This document shows positions 36,541 through 47,249 of a stretch of 64,000 nucleotides of DNA, piece by piece. The notes beneath the pieces were generated by a model. It saw nothing but the letters and a program-made list of their open reading frames with translations, was not told the origin of the DNA and did not search any database. Source of the DNA: Atherinomorus stipes (Eukaryota; Chordata; Actinopteri; Atheriniformes; Atherinidae); NCBI GenBank assembly GCA_023101725.1, contig JALJCO010012682.1, positions 2,108,001 to 2,172,000 of the forward strand, in the 5' to 3' direction. Position 1 is the first letter of the stretch, and each line of letters begins with the position of its first letter. A program made the translations under genes and the position numbers.

Positions 36541-36830
36541 TGGGGAAGAACTATCAGGTGTTGCTGTACGGGGGGAGCAAACAGGTTTTTGACCGCTTAT
36601 ATTGAGGCTGACGCTAACGTTTGTACTGTGTGGTATTTACTGGAAGATATGATGAACATGAATGTGGATTACTGCAAAAGAATGAAGACCTTTGTTAGAA
36701 AACCTACACAATTAAAGACCCACAACGGAACTTTTAGCAGTTTTCTCAGTGACGTGCCCCCTATCGACGGCTACACGAGCATCCATCTTGCATCGTACCT
36801 GTACTGTGAGCTCACGAAGTAAGTCTTATC
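36541..36830 (+). pseudogene. Unidentified open frame, possible decayed transposon or gene piece
   Basis: A 78-codon frame (36589-36822) reads in part YIEADANVCTVWYLLEDMMN and DGYTSIHLASYLYCELTK. Just upstream, in another frame, is NYQVLLYGGSKQVFDRLY, as if one frame was split by an indel near 36590. Amino-acid composition looks protein-like. No start codon fits and I do not recognise the family. It lies between G-rich tracts at 36.26 kb and 37.38 kb and upstream of a LINE 3' end, so a transposon origin is likely. Confidence 0.3.
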
Positions 36831-37319
36831 TTGACTCTTGTTCTGCCCCTTCCTCTCTTTCTTTTCCTTTCTTCCTCCGATAATGTTTCCTTGCGTTTCT
36901 TTGCCGATTCCGACATGATGCGCGTTCAAAAACACCCGCTGTGTTCATTTTTTATACTGATAAACTTTCATATTTAACATGGCAACTGAGTCTTTTCTTC
37001 TTACTTTAGTTTAAAGAAAAAAAAAAAAAAACACTTTTCATGGTCTTATTGGGATGTCGTCAACTCATGGAAAGATTGCCAACTGTCTATAATGCTTTCC
37101 ACTTTTGAATGTTTTTCAATATTGAATGATGGACTCCAAAATAAAGACCTTGTTGGCTAGACCTTTCCCAAAGTATCCCAACTTTGTCATCAGAAATAAT
37201 GGTTATGCAATTGAGTACCAACTGTGGTGTGAATCGTGTGACTAAAAGAGCAGAAAAGAAAATATAGAATGCCTAAAAGCACTGTTTTTGGCAGTACAAT
37301 GCCATATCATATACAGGTG

Positions 37320-37465
37320 TGGTGGTGTGTGGGTGGGGGGCTGGGGGGCTGTCTTCCTTTTTTGTCACGGTTGGCGGGTGGCGGGGGGGGGGGGGGGGGG
37401 CTGGGGGGGGGTGCTCGGGGTGTTGGAGGGGGTGGTGTCTGTTGGGGGGGGGGGGGGGATCGGGG
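37320..37465. repeat. Second G-rich tract
   Basis: Runs of about 15-20 Gs separated by short CT/TG units. A smaller G-rich patch lies at 36262-36320. Confidence 0.8.
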
Positions 37466-37539
37466 GGAATGGAATGACGTGCTCATTAAGAGGTCTGGGC
37501 TCTCTTTTAGGAGCTGATCTTTCGTCTGCCAAGAGTTGC

Positions 37540-37905
37540 AGATTTCTTGCTGTTGTGAAGTGCAATTGTTTGCAGCATCTGCTGGGGGGTAGATAGGCTT
37601 GAAGAAATAACGCTGATCAAGAAAGCTGGTTCTGTGCTGGGGATATTGGGCCCTGGTGTCGTTAAAGATGCTGAAAGTGATGAAGATGATGGAGGACCTT
37701 CCCATCCTCTCCACGGGAAGATAACAGAGTGTGTTCAGTGGGAGGCTGCGTCAGTTTGCTGTGGGGGGAGGTTCTTCCGCCGCCTCCTGACAAGCTCTGC
37801 TTTTTTTGTTTGTTTTTTAAAAAAAAAAAAGGGTTTTCAATCTGAATTTCTTCGGGGATGAATAAAGTTTTTTCATTTCATTTCATTTTCTTTCATATCT
37901 ATTGA
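37540..37905 (+). mobile_element. LINE 3' end (CR1/Rex1-like)
   Basis: The order 'ATCAAGAAAGCTGGTTCTGT', 'GTTAAAGATGCTGAAAGTGA', 'CCTTCCCATCCTCTCCACGG' and 'TTCTTCCGCCGCC' corresponds to the LINE C-terminal protein pattern KAGSVLG...RML...HPLH...RFRRS. It ends with 'TTCTTCGGGGATGAATAAAG' and TTTCATTTCATTTC repeats, the usual 3' tail. Frames are broken by indels. A related tail is on the minus strand at about 52.2 kb. Confidence 0.65.
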
Positions 37906-38322
37906 TGTAAGAACTTAATAACCAAAATCATTTCTCAAGAAAAGATTGGAATATCAGTTGTTAAATTAATCTCTTATGAGCTATTTTTGTTCATTATACT
38001 TGTCCAGACAAATAGACTTTTTGTAGTACCAGGCATGAAAATGACCAATTAATATGAGAAAACAAGGGTGGTCTCTTCATTTTTTCCATGGCTGTATATG
38101 GTGTGTCTGGGTAGTATATCTTAGAATCTGATTACAATGTCTTTCTTTTATGTCCTGATTTGTAAAATCTCACAAGTGAGAAAGTGGACTTTCTTCTCAC
38201 GATGCTGAAAATCAAACTTTTGCAAGCGATTTCTGACAAATCACACATTTAACTACATCAAAGTATATTTTGGGAGCATACAAGTCTGCTTTGGAAGCAC
38301 TGTCTTCAGTTAAAAGCTCAAC

Positions 38323-38354
38323 ATGTAAATGGGAGCCTGTGCTCCCATTTACAT
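38323..38354. repeat. Perfect hairpin, 14-bp arms, 4-nt loop
   Basis: ATGTAAATGGGAGC at 38323-38336, loop CTGT, then the exact reverse complement at 38341-38354. It lies about 1.3 kb beyond the hbp1 stop codon. No T-run or other element is attached. Confidence 0.9.
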
Positions 38355-39689
38355 TTCCCCTAAGACCCTTTGAGGTTCCAGATTGTGAGATTTTGTTCAA
38401 ATCTTTCATGTTGTGCTTAATTCAGTCTGGAGTCAGGAATTTTACAGCAGTCCACCTTAATGCCTCATAAGTACCATTTGTGCATGATGTTTTTGAAGTG
38501 GCAGACCCATTGAGGTAACTATTATGTTACTTGGAAACCTCAGATTTGATGGTAAGATCAGTGGGTATCAAGAACTCTTAAAGCTGGACTTAAAATATTC
38601 CTGGATTAGTCCATCACCCAGGGAAAAGCACGCAGACATGTATGAAACCGATCATTTTTAAATAAAAGGAAGGAACAAGACATTTAAAAAATGCATTAGT
38701 ATGCAAAGCCAAGCATCAGTTCTTATCAGTTACAGCTTAGAGTAGAAAAGAGCTGAAAAGAAAGAACCATCCACTCTGCTGAGAAGTTTACAAAAATTAT
38801 TTATAATATGATACAAGGATACTCTGTGCAAGAGGTTGTTGGTGCTGTGAAACCTGTACATTATGAACAAAGCACTTAAAATTCAATAGCAACCTGAAAG
38901 CAGAGCATGGCTTTTGGGCCATGATCGTGTCAAATGGCTAACTATCAAGATACTTGATGTATTATACAAACTGTTTCCACCATGTATACAATGGCTGTAT
39001 AGGATTAGATTACATTATCTATATAAAGTGCAGAAGATATAAGCACTTACAGGGAAGGGCTGAAGTGCTTTGTGACTGAGTGAAAATCCACCACCACATG
39101 CTGAAATAGGGTGAGAGGTGGTTGGCAGGGGGATCACTGACTGTCGGCCATAGTTCAGTGGCAGATATACATTGCAATACAAACTGCATGAAAGGGTTAA
39201 CAATCTGTGCAATATATTGACTCTTAAAAATATCTGAACAGTTGTAAAAAGAAAAAAAAAAGCTATCAAAAATTCCCCTTTTTACGATTATAAATTGCCA
39301 CTTGCTGCTCCTTCTATGCTGAAGCATAGCACCACAAGCTCTCAAATTTATCTTCACTAATGAATAAAAAATGACCTGAAGTATATGAGAGGTTTTAGGC
39401 TTTCTTTTTTTTTTTTAAAAAAAAAAAAAAAGGGGGGAATAAGACATCTTTGACATTAAAGATATAAGAAAATATATGCACTGTTAGTGACTAGATTACA
39501 TGTTTTGTATATACTTTATAATTCTGTTTGTCTCTATAATGTTTCATGGTTACAAAAGCGAGTGAATTCAGCATCACAGTTGAGTCTCAAGAATACAGGA
39601 GAGCGAAGAGGCAACAAGCGGTCCATCAGACTGTTCAGCACCTCTGCATGCTAAAACACCAGCAGCTGGGGGATTCCTGGGGGGATTAT

Positions 39690-39707
39690 CTAGGTCTGCT
39701 GGGAACC
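39690..39707 (-). CDS. hbp1: hbp1 last coding exon
   Basis: Eighteen nucleotides encode GSQQT and a TAG stop, after an acceptor CCACAG. It matches the conserved HBP1 C-terminus. Confidence 0.9.
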   Translation of the reverse strand, partial: GSQQT

Positions 39708-42700
39708 CTGTGGAAATAAAACAGGAGATGTAGGTAAACTCAGTCAGTGGACAACATGGAAGTTTTTATAAAAAGCTACTGGACTGAAACATTGATTGGC
39801 TGTGGTCCTTACTGAATTGGTTCGTTTACGTTTCCAGCAGTCTGGATTGAGTCTTTTCTGCTCCTCAGCCAAAGCCTTGGCCTCCATGGTGTACATCCTC
39901 CTCTCCTCACTCTTCATCTTCTTCCACTTGTCACCCAGGATGACACTAATGGCTCTGGAGTGAAAGGGTGGAAGTACAAGAGGAGGGATTTTTCACACTG
40001 GTGACTTGTTAGAATCGAATGCCTTTGCTGTTCCAGTACATTTCACCCATTTCCCTGTTTTTCAAAGAGAATAAAAAAACTAATAGACATTAAAGTCTGA
40101 CGAAATAAGTTGAAATTGACAAAAGTAATAATAAATAAAAATTCTATGAAAGTCATGACATTGAATTTGAATTGTGGTTCAAGAGAAATATTAAAGGGAA
40201 TTGTGTATCGGCAGCAGCTCCTCGTCTTTTCATGCTGCTTCGCGTGAACCGGGCCGCGACATCCGCTGCGTAGTTTCCGGCCTCTTGTGGTGTGGCCGAG
40301 TTCAGTGACATCAGTCCACACTGTTCGGTTGTTGGCGATGTCGTTTGTTTTCCCTGACCCATGTTTTCCGTTTTCGCGGTTATTAATTAAAATGACATTG
40401 GTTTGTTCCAACGGCCGTCTGCCCGACTGCACGTGAACCCCCAGCGTCAGTGAGACGCTAGTCTCTCCCCTCTGCAGCGCGGTGACTTTTGGCATTCCTC
40501 GAACTGAGCTGAAACTCCGGTGTGTCCGGGAGTTTCTGTGTTTTCCTACCGTCACGCTTCTCGAGATGGCGATCGACATGGCGCCTCCACCGGCCGCCCC
40601 GCTCGAGGGGTCGCGGAAGACTGAGGGCACTTCAGTTTGGTGGGGGTCTGATTATGACACTGCAATGTTGGATAACACGGGAGAACTTACACAATATCCC
40701 TTTAAAAACAAACAAACAAAAAATAAAACAAGTAAACGAGCATGATGGGGCTCCGAAGCTCCATCATATTATAAAAATAATAATATTTTCAACCATAATT
40801 CCAAAGCATTGTTTTGTTTCACTAAATTATAATTTTGTAAATTTTTGTTTAATATTAGTTTCTTAAGTTCCCTGTTATTTGAATTACTATTGTGGATTTG
40901 GCCTTCTCTTTAAGTAGAAGGTATGAGTAATTTTGAGGACGACTGTATCTAACACAGGCCACTAACACGAAATAAAATAGCAACTTGCAGAAACACTCTG
41001 TTTAATGTGCAGTTCTTATCCAGATGATGAGCTGTCCCCTCCCTGATACCAGAGCTGAGGAGGAAGGCTGCTCATCTACTTGATGTTTTTTAACAAACCT
41101 ACCCCACAAAACAAGAAAATTGTAAAACAGGAGCATTGACAGAGAAAGAACCTATTCAATTTTAGTGCTGCCCAGGAACATTTTTGTTCAAACTTTCTGA
41201 GTATTCATGTTTAAATTGCTTCTCTGTCTTCATATAAACACTGACTGTGAAATTGTTGAGTAAAAACATTTGATGTTGATCTGGATCTGAATCCAAGATT
41301 TTTACATTTTACATCATTGGAGGTGAGTTCTCTTGTTGTGTGACTGGGTTGATTATCATGATGCAGATGTGTTATGACACGGAGCAACCCAGATTTCTCC
41401 CTGATAAGACTAAGTGAGCATCTAAATGACTTGAAACTTTGCCTATTTATCCTTTAAAAGTGACATTTGCAAAGAAGAATAACTCATTCTTAGGATATGA
41501 CATTAATCTGATCATACTGCATCAAACTGAATGAGAACCCAGAATATTAAATAGCAAAACAACTCACAAGAGTCAAGTTAGCTGTTTGGTTGTCCTGGGG
41601 GTATTCTGATACTTGAAATCATGGATTAAGGGCTACTTTTAAAGTCATGGCCTGTATGGCCAGTGAAAGAAAGATGAAAAAACACTAACTCTAACAATTC
41701 TGCTTTACTTGAAAAAACTCTGTATGAAAGCACTTGTAAACTTATTGGATCTTGTTGATCACCTGTTGTCCTTCCCAGGATACATCTGTGTGTACTCCAC
41801 TCGGTACTTCTTAGCGAAAAGCATGAAGGCATTCATTGGCCGCTTGCATTTTGTAGGCGTGGCACCACTGGCTGTCCCTGAGTTGTGGCTCCGGTTGGAT
41901 TTGCTACTGGAGGATTGTGGGGAGCAGGAACGCTCAAGTTTATCACAGTCTGGGCTGACCGCACCCCCGCTGGACAGGGAGGCCCTGCGCTGGCGAGCCA
42001 TGCTGCTGAGAACATACACTGCTGAGGAATCTAGGGGGGTGAAGTCATAGCTGCAGGGAAAAAGGAAAAGTATAAAAGTAGTTCACCGTACAGTTTAGGG
42101 GGACCGGAATGTTTATATCAACACTGCAGCTGATTAAAAACAATCAAGTTTAAAGTTTTCATTGCTACTTATAATGTTTCCATGACAGATAAAATGTTTA
42201 GTAATGCATTTATTGCCATTTATCACTAAAAGCAAAGCACCCCCTCGTACAGGTGGACATACAGTATTGTCATTCTTCTAACACTTTAGGTCGTTGAATT
42301 GTACAACGCAGGATATTTTAAAGGGCGCACCTTCTGAAAGTGTCAAAGACAACCGAGTCATCACAGTTGATAGCATTTGGATGGTTTGGTGGCAGGCACA
42401 CGTCGCCCAGCTGCATCTCATAGCAAGGAATCCCATGGTGCACAACAGTAAGGCTTGGGTAGAAGGAGGACCATCCTGACAAAGTAAAATGGTACATGGC
42501 AGCTTTTTATTTCAACGATGCCCTGAGCACTTTTAAAGACACACAAAGTAACTTTTAGACCTTACAAATATGCATTTCTGACTTGTTTTGATCACACACC
42601 AACATTCATTATGCGCATTTTCGAGCAGTCACTGCCCAGAGGCGTCCCGGGGTTTAGAAACAGCATATGTAAGTTTTCCATCCGAGACGCGGCTGTGACG

Positions 42701-42992
42701 TTGAAGCTGATTATTGGTTGTGCACTGCGTCACTTACTAGCAAACAGATATGAACCAGATATGAACACAGCAGGTGTTTTAAACGCGCATTATGTCGGAT
42801 TCAGCAAAGAAACGCAAGGAATCATTACCAGAGGAAGAGAGGGAAAAAAAGAGAGGAAGGGACAGAACAAGAGTCAAGATAATACTGTGTTTTACTGGCT
42901 GGAGTGAGCTGACAGCACAGGTATGATGCAAACACTGTTTTATCAGTTACAGCTTCTGTTGGCAAAGATGGTGTCACAGATTTCTAAAAAAC

Positions 42993-43042
<50 letters not shown>

Positions 43043-46000
43043 TTTACTTTTTTTCATACTAACAAAGCCTCTTATTATCTACTGCCACAAAGAACAGGTA
43101 ATAGATGCAGTTTTACCTTTGTTTTTGACAAAAAATGGGTGATCCAATCGGCACTCAGCTGTTAAAAGGCCCTTATCCTGTGACCCTGGGTCGAAGGTCA
43201 GCTTTAGGACTGCCTGGCCAAACGATATTGTCTCTTCATGGTTCACCAACTTAAGTCCATCTGAGCCATATCTCTGTAAATGAAGCAGTAAGTCAGTAAG
43301 ATGGACAATTGAAGTCATGACCAGAGAGGAGTTGTTTTTTTTTCTTTCCTAGAAACTTTATTTAGGTTTTATGTGATGATACCATCACTCTTTATCAATA
43401 AGAGTGTTTGTTAAAGACTCATAAACTGGATTACTGTACTTAGACTGTGGGCTTTTCTGCCATCTTGTGGCCACTCTAAGCCATTGCAATTTTTCAGTAG
43501 ACAAACATGCAGTTATCCTACCAGTCAGAACAACCTGAATTATGTAACATCCTCGAGTCTTGGTCGTCTCACCTTGAGAGAGAATGAGGATGGCATCATG
43601 GTCTCATCATCCGAGTCATCATCTGAATCTCCAAGTTCATCAGCTTCCTGCCACTCCACATTAGGACCCCGATGGAAGCGCAGGCGAGTTCCTGAATATC
43701 AACACAACAATGTAACATGATGAATAAGCAGCTGTGTGTGTAATACTGTTACAATACTGAGAATGCTAGAAAATGGATGCAAAACTGCTGTTCAGGCACC
43801 AGACGAGAGAAGTGATGTACAAATGACTTGATCAGTGCTGTTTCACCTGTCCATGATTGCATTCATTTCTAATTAATTCAAAACAAATCAACTGTATATT
43901 TGTATTAAAACACAGATGTCAAAATTGATGAATAAAAAATTTGCATAACATGACTTTCTTTGATTGAAGCAGATTTTTGTGGATTCACTTAAAGGCCATT
44001 TTTCACTGAATGGGCTTATGTTGGCAGCCTGCTCCGGGGCTGGAGATTCCAGGGGTGCTGTTGGCAGCACACCTGGAGTAAGTAGTTCAACCAGTAATGA
44101 AAGACAGGAAAAAAAGGTGCTGTCTGAAAATCAGGAAGTAGTGGAGCCGGGCATATAGCCATTATTCTATATAAAACTGAAGTTAGTTCACATTGTCTGA
44201 TATAAATCTGAATGTGAGTAATTGTAAGTGTGCATGTGTGTTGGTGGACACATATATACATGAGGGTGCATAAAAGCACCTTTTAGAAAGCAGTGCCAAG
44301 CTGTGGAGGGCCAGGAGTGAGACCAAGCCATATCTTCATCATCAGAAAACGATGAGGACATTGAGAAAACCCCAGACTCCGATTCACTGCTGGCCTGGTG
44401 AAGGTGATAAAGCAAAACATTCTTACAATGACGTTGGTTAAACAATCAGACTCGGAGTGGGTGTTTCATTGAAATTTCCAAGAAATGATTAGTTGGCCTA
44501 CAGGAGTGAACGATTCTTAGATTTCAGAGAAAGAGTTGAAGAGTGAAAGGTTACCCTGACACGCCTGCGCTCCCTAAGGTGGCCTCTGGACGGGTTGGGT
44601 GCGCTGCTGGCTAATGGAGGCCGGGCATAGGAATGTAAACTATTACTGTTGCCAAAGATATGAACCGGAGATGATCTGAAAATGACAATATGATGAATGA
44701 TAAGTGGATTTCATATGATTGCAGAGGTGTACATCTGTCATACAGATCAGAATTTTATAATGCTTATACATATCAGTAATGCACTATAGTCTTTAAGTGA
44801 AATATTAAAGCACACACCACAGTGCAATCCTGTAAAATTACTTCTTAGTATTTGTTGTTTCTTTTAGCTAATTCTAAGTTGTAATAAAAAAAAAATGGAA
44901 GCAAAAACTCAACTTAGTTACAGCAGATATTTCACAACAAATACTTTCAGTTATTCTGCTAACTTGCCAGTCCTGCTTTGTGAAACCCCCCAGGGGGTAC
45001 TGATGTTATTCCAAATGTCAATCTTTCTTTGCATTCATGCCTTATGCATATAGTAAGCTAAGGCGAGTTTCAGCGCATCATATATGTGTACAAACCTCTT
45101 GTGTGGGGCATCCTTCAGCAGAGGGCTCTGAGGACTGGTGGCAATGTTGGCCAACTCAGCGAGCCAGTTGGTGTTCGGGGAGCAGCTGAGCTCCTGGTGA
45201 GATACTGCTCCTACCTGAAATAAGCCCTGAGACCTCTGGTCCTCCTCCACCTCCTGCAGCTCAGGCATGTCATCTGAGGAAAGATTAAAGAAATGGTTGC
45301 ACTTCATATGGGAATAAGTTCCCTTTTTCTTATCAATGATCATAAATTATTCCCAGTTATACATCTTACCATAATCCATGTGGCATCCAGGTGAGGAAGG
45401 CAGGTCCTCATTACACTTGAGTGGATCAAATGTCTCATCCATTCTTGCCGTTATCTGTTATATCCTCTTTTTTTCTCTTTTTTCTCAGACACGACAGTGC
45501 AACTTACTCGGCTTCCATCATCAGACTCTGACACACCAGCTGCACTAGGCAAAAGCAAACGATAAAATCAGAACTTCTGCAATCAAAAGTGAAACTGCTG
45601 TCTATTTACAATGCGATTTAAAACAGTATGCTGTTCACATTAAGACTTGCAGGATTTACATTTTCTTTACACACTTAAGCTTTTCAAACATGTTATGCCA
45701 TTTATAAATGAAAATTCTCCAGACAGTATGCACTTATTTCCCATTATAGCATCAATATTACGTAAAGCGCAGGTCGCCGAAAGGAAATCCTTTGTCTGAT
45801 TTTGCACTGTAAACCTCTTTAACACAACTAGTCATGTGACTCGCTGCGTGGAGGCCTTGTTTATAAACTTAAATGGCTTTCACGCATGCGTACCAGAGCT
45901 CATTCATTCAGCGCTGCACAGAAAAGTGAAAAATAACAGAAATGTGTCTATAAAGTGGCCCACGGAAGCTAAAAAATAAAACAATTGACGAAACATCCAA

Positions 46001-46790
46001 TTATATCAACAACAAAGTCAAATATTTTCTGCTAATGTTAAACTGAGATTCTCTCTAGCGACTAATCGTTTCTTTAGAATCGCTTAAACAAAGGAAGTTG
46101 TTAACGCACATAATGATTCAGCTTACAAGGAAGCAACGACGATCATCTGTGTCCTGACAACCCATCAACAGTCGCTGAAAAATCTGTAGAAGCTGCTTCC
46201 TATTCATACCACGGTGACAATAGCAGTTTATCGTTAATAAAATAATAATAATGTATCAATATGTCCAAATAGATGGATTGAACGCCAAGCCTGCTCTTTC
46301 CTCATTTCTCAAAAGCAGCAGAAGTGATCTCCACTCAACCTTAGAGCCTGTCGAGTCTAACACTGTAAACAAAAGAATGTCAACAAGTTGAGGCATGACG
46401 CAACCCCTGCCCCGTTCAAAATGAATGACACGAAAACCTCTGGAAGCCTCTTAACCATATTTTTATATCAAACACAGCGTGTATTGCCGAATGAAGGACC
46501 TTTTTACAGTAAATAAAACTGCTGTCGGGTGGGTTTCTTATCACCAAAACAACAAGCGTCACAGCGAGGGGAAAAAAAAGAAAAAACATAGTCGATCTCA
46601 ACCTGCCAGTAAGCATCAAATAAATCCGTGACAACTACGCTATAACGGCATTTTGGAAGTGCAAAGCTGTGTATCACTCAAAGAACGAATCAAAAATGGG
46701 TTTAAACCATTCATTTCCTCGAAAAAAGTACTCAACTTCCCACTTACCATATCTATCGCCATCAAGAAACTCCGAGACATTCAGTCGAGG
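39690..46790 (-). CDS. hbp1: HMG-box transcription factor 1 (hbp1), complete coding region with uncertain N-terminus
   Basis: HBP1 is a nuclear sequence-specific regulator that binds RB-family proteins and represses cell-cycle and Wnt targets. Coding exons: 45370-45442, 45096-45273, 44555-44675, 44280-44394, 43573-43691, 43117-43273, 42331-42475, 41763-42050, 39813-39954 and 39690-39707. All have GT-AG borders and matching phases and give 451 residues (human about 514). Visible features: LKCNE (residues 8-12), an LxCxE RB-binding motif; LAELANIATSPQSPL; the AXH domain starting SWPSTAWHCFLKG (about 150-300); MARQRRASLS; and the HMG box from CKRPMNAFMLFAKKYRVEY (about 371-440). It ends GSQQT where human ends GSQQH. 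The ATG at 45442 is the first methionine of the homologous frame, but the frame stays open upstream through a probable 32-nt exon (45508-45539), so the start is unsure. No canonical AATAAA was seen within 1 kb of the stop. Confidence 0.97.
39813..39954 (-). CDS. hbp1: hbp1 exon: second half of HMG box
   Basis: Encodes AISVILGDKWKKMKSEERRM and the tail NPDCWKRKRTNS. It joins in phase to the preceding exon through a split Arg codon. Confidence 0.97.
40191..40705. mobile_element. TTAA-flanked MITE, family A copy 2, in hbp1 intron
   Basis: The left end TTAA-AGGGAATTGTGTA and inverted right end TTAA-AGGGATATTGTGTAA are both at TTAA. The interior matches 2436-3041 in blocks such as 'ACGGCCGTCTGCCCGACTGC' and 'AACTCCGGTGTGTCCGG', with many small deletions relative to copy 1. 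It lies in the last large hbp1 intron in inverse orientation to the gene's reading direction. Confidence 0.85.
41763..42050 (-). CDS. hbp1: hbp1 exon: linker and first half of HMG box
   Basis: Encodes YDFTPLDSSAVYVLSSMARQ, a Ser-rich linker, then CKRPMNAFMLFAKKYRVEYT and MYPGKDN. The linker is shorter than in human HBP1. Confidence 0.97.
42331..42475 (-). CDS. hbp1: hbp1 exon: end of AXH domain
   Basis: Encodes WSSFYPSLTVVHHGIPCYEM, then GDVCLPPNHPNAIN and VVFDTFR, close to the human sequence. Confidence 0.97.
42533..42910. mobile_element. Possible TTAA-type MITE fragment in hbp1 intron
   Basis: Starts TTAA-AGACACACAAAGTAACTTTT and has an interior unlike the flanking AT-rich intron. No matching right terminus is visible; it may have been lost at the TA microsatellite just beyond. 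Confidence 0.35.
42996..43040. repeat. (TA)n microsatellite
   Basis: About 20 TA units in an hbp1 intron. Confidence 0.9.
43117..43273 (-). CDS. hbp1: hbp1 exon: central AXH domain
   Basis: Encodes YGSDGLKLVNHEETISFGQA, VLKLTFDPG and CRLDHPFFVKNK. Confidence 0.97.
43573..43691 (-). CDS. hbp1: hbp1 exon: AXH domain with acidic stretch
   Basis: Encodes TRLRFHRGPNVEWQEADELG followed by an Asp/Ser-rich acidic run and MMPSSFSLK. Phase 2 start and phase 0 end agree with its neighbours. Confidence 0.95.
44280..44394 (-). CDS. hbp1: hbp1 exon: start of AXH domain
   Basis: Encodes SESESGVFSMSSSFSDDED then SWPSTAWHCFLK, highly like human HBP1. Confidence 0.97.
44555..44675 (-). CDS. hbp1: hbp1 exon: Ser/Pro-rich linker
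   Basis: Encodes SSPVHIFGNSNSLHSYARPP and a basic RERRRVR end. It is shorter than the human linker. Confidence 0.95.
45096..45273 (-). CDS. hbp1: hbp1 exon: N-terminal conserved block
   Basis: Encodes DMPELQEVEED, VSHQEL and NWLAELANIATSPQSPLL, which match human DLPELQ, VSHQE and DWLTELANIATSPQSPL. Confidence 0.97.
45370..45454 (-). CDS. hbp1: hbp1 first conserved coding exon
   Basis: After an AACAG acceptor the exon reads ITAR then MDETFDPLKCNEDLPSSPGC. LKCNE is the LxCxE motif and NEDLPSSPG aligns with human NENLPSSPG. The ATG at 45440-45442 is the likeliest start, though ITAR upstream is in frame with the preceding small exon. Confidence 0.85.
45508..45539 (-). other. hbp1: Probable small 5' exon of hbp1
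   Basis: Bordered by TAGTGCAG acceptor and CCGA|GTAAGT donor. Its 32 nt read GVSESDDGSR in frame with ITAR-MDET in the next exon. It may be coding or 5' untranslated. Confidence 0.5.
46748..46790 (-). other. hbp1: Probable first exon of hbp1 (end defined, start estimated)
   Basis: A strong donor ATATG|GTAAGTG ends this exon at 46748, about 75 nt downstream of the nearest CCAAT box. Spliced to 45539 the frame NVSEFLDGDRY-A-GVSESDD stays open, while an ATG in another frame would make a short upstream ORF. The transcription start was not located. Confidence 0.4.
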
Positions 46791-46823
46791 GGTGGGGATG
46801 ACTTGTACCAAAGAAAGCCTCCT

Positions 46824-46973
46824 ATTGGTCCTTATGAATGTCAGTGACAAGAATCTGGATATTCTATTGGCTAAATAAGCTGAGAAAAACAAAGAGGGTG
46901 GGGTTTAGTTTGTTGATCACGTTGTAATTGGCTAAAAGTGCATGCCTGTTACTACCCAGTAACAGCTGATTGG
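46824..46973 (-). promoter_or_regulatory. hbp1: Cluster of four CCAAT boxes, hbp1 promoter
   Basis: CCAAT on the minus strand occurs at 46824-46828, 46866-46870, 46927-46931 and 46969-46973, each with NF-Y-like flanks (ACCAATAGG, GCCAATAGA, GCCAATTAC, GCCAATCAG). The spacings are 42, 61 and 42 bp, i.e. about four, six and four helical turns. All read toward hbp1 and sit just upstream of its inferred first exon. Confidence 0.65.
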
Positions 46974-47243
46974 CAATAACATGAACAATACATGGTTATT
47001 TTTATATGCCATCTTGCAACTGCCACAAAAAGGCTTATTGAACAAATGGCTTTCCGAATGAATTTATCTCCAAAGAAACAAAGTTATTACAACAGCTCTC
47101 TTCTATATTCTAGTGAATGTTAGAATGAATGACTGAATTGTGAATGAATGAGTAATGAATGAATGACTTCAGAATGAAAACCTCTGGAGCGCCTTGACTT
47201 TACTGTAACAAATAATCACGTGACACGAGAATATAAAATGTTC

Positions 47244-47249
47244 TTTATT
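47244..47249 (-). promoter_or_regulatory. prkar2b: prkar2b polyadenylation signal AATAAA
   Basis: A canonical AATAAA on the minus strand about 1.2 kb after the prkar2b stop, in an AT-rich 3' untranslated region (about 47220-48466). Other weaker candidates cannot be excluded. Confidence 0.6.

Noticed and set aside
39000..39690. cog5, expected next to hbp1 by comparison with human 7q22
   Set aside because: No COG5-like exon was seen on either strand to the left of hbp1.
40043..40630. 195-codon minus-strand frame
   Set aside because: Lies inside the family A MITE and hbp1 intron; not conserved as protein in the other copy.
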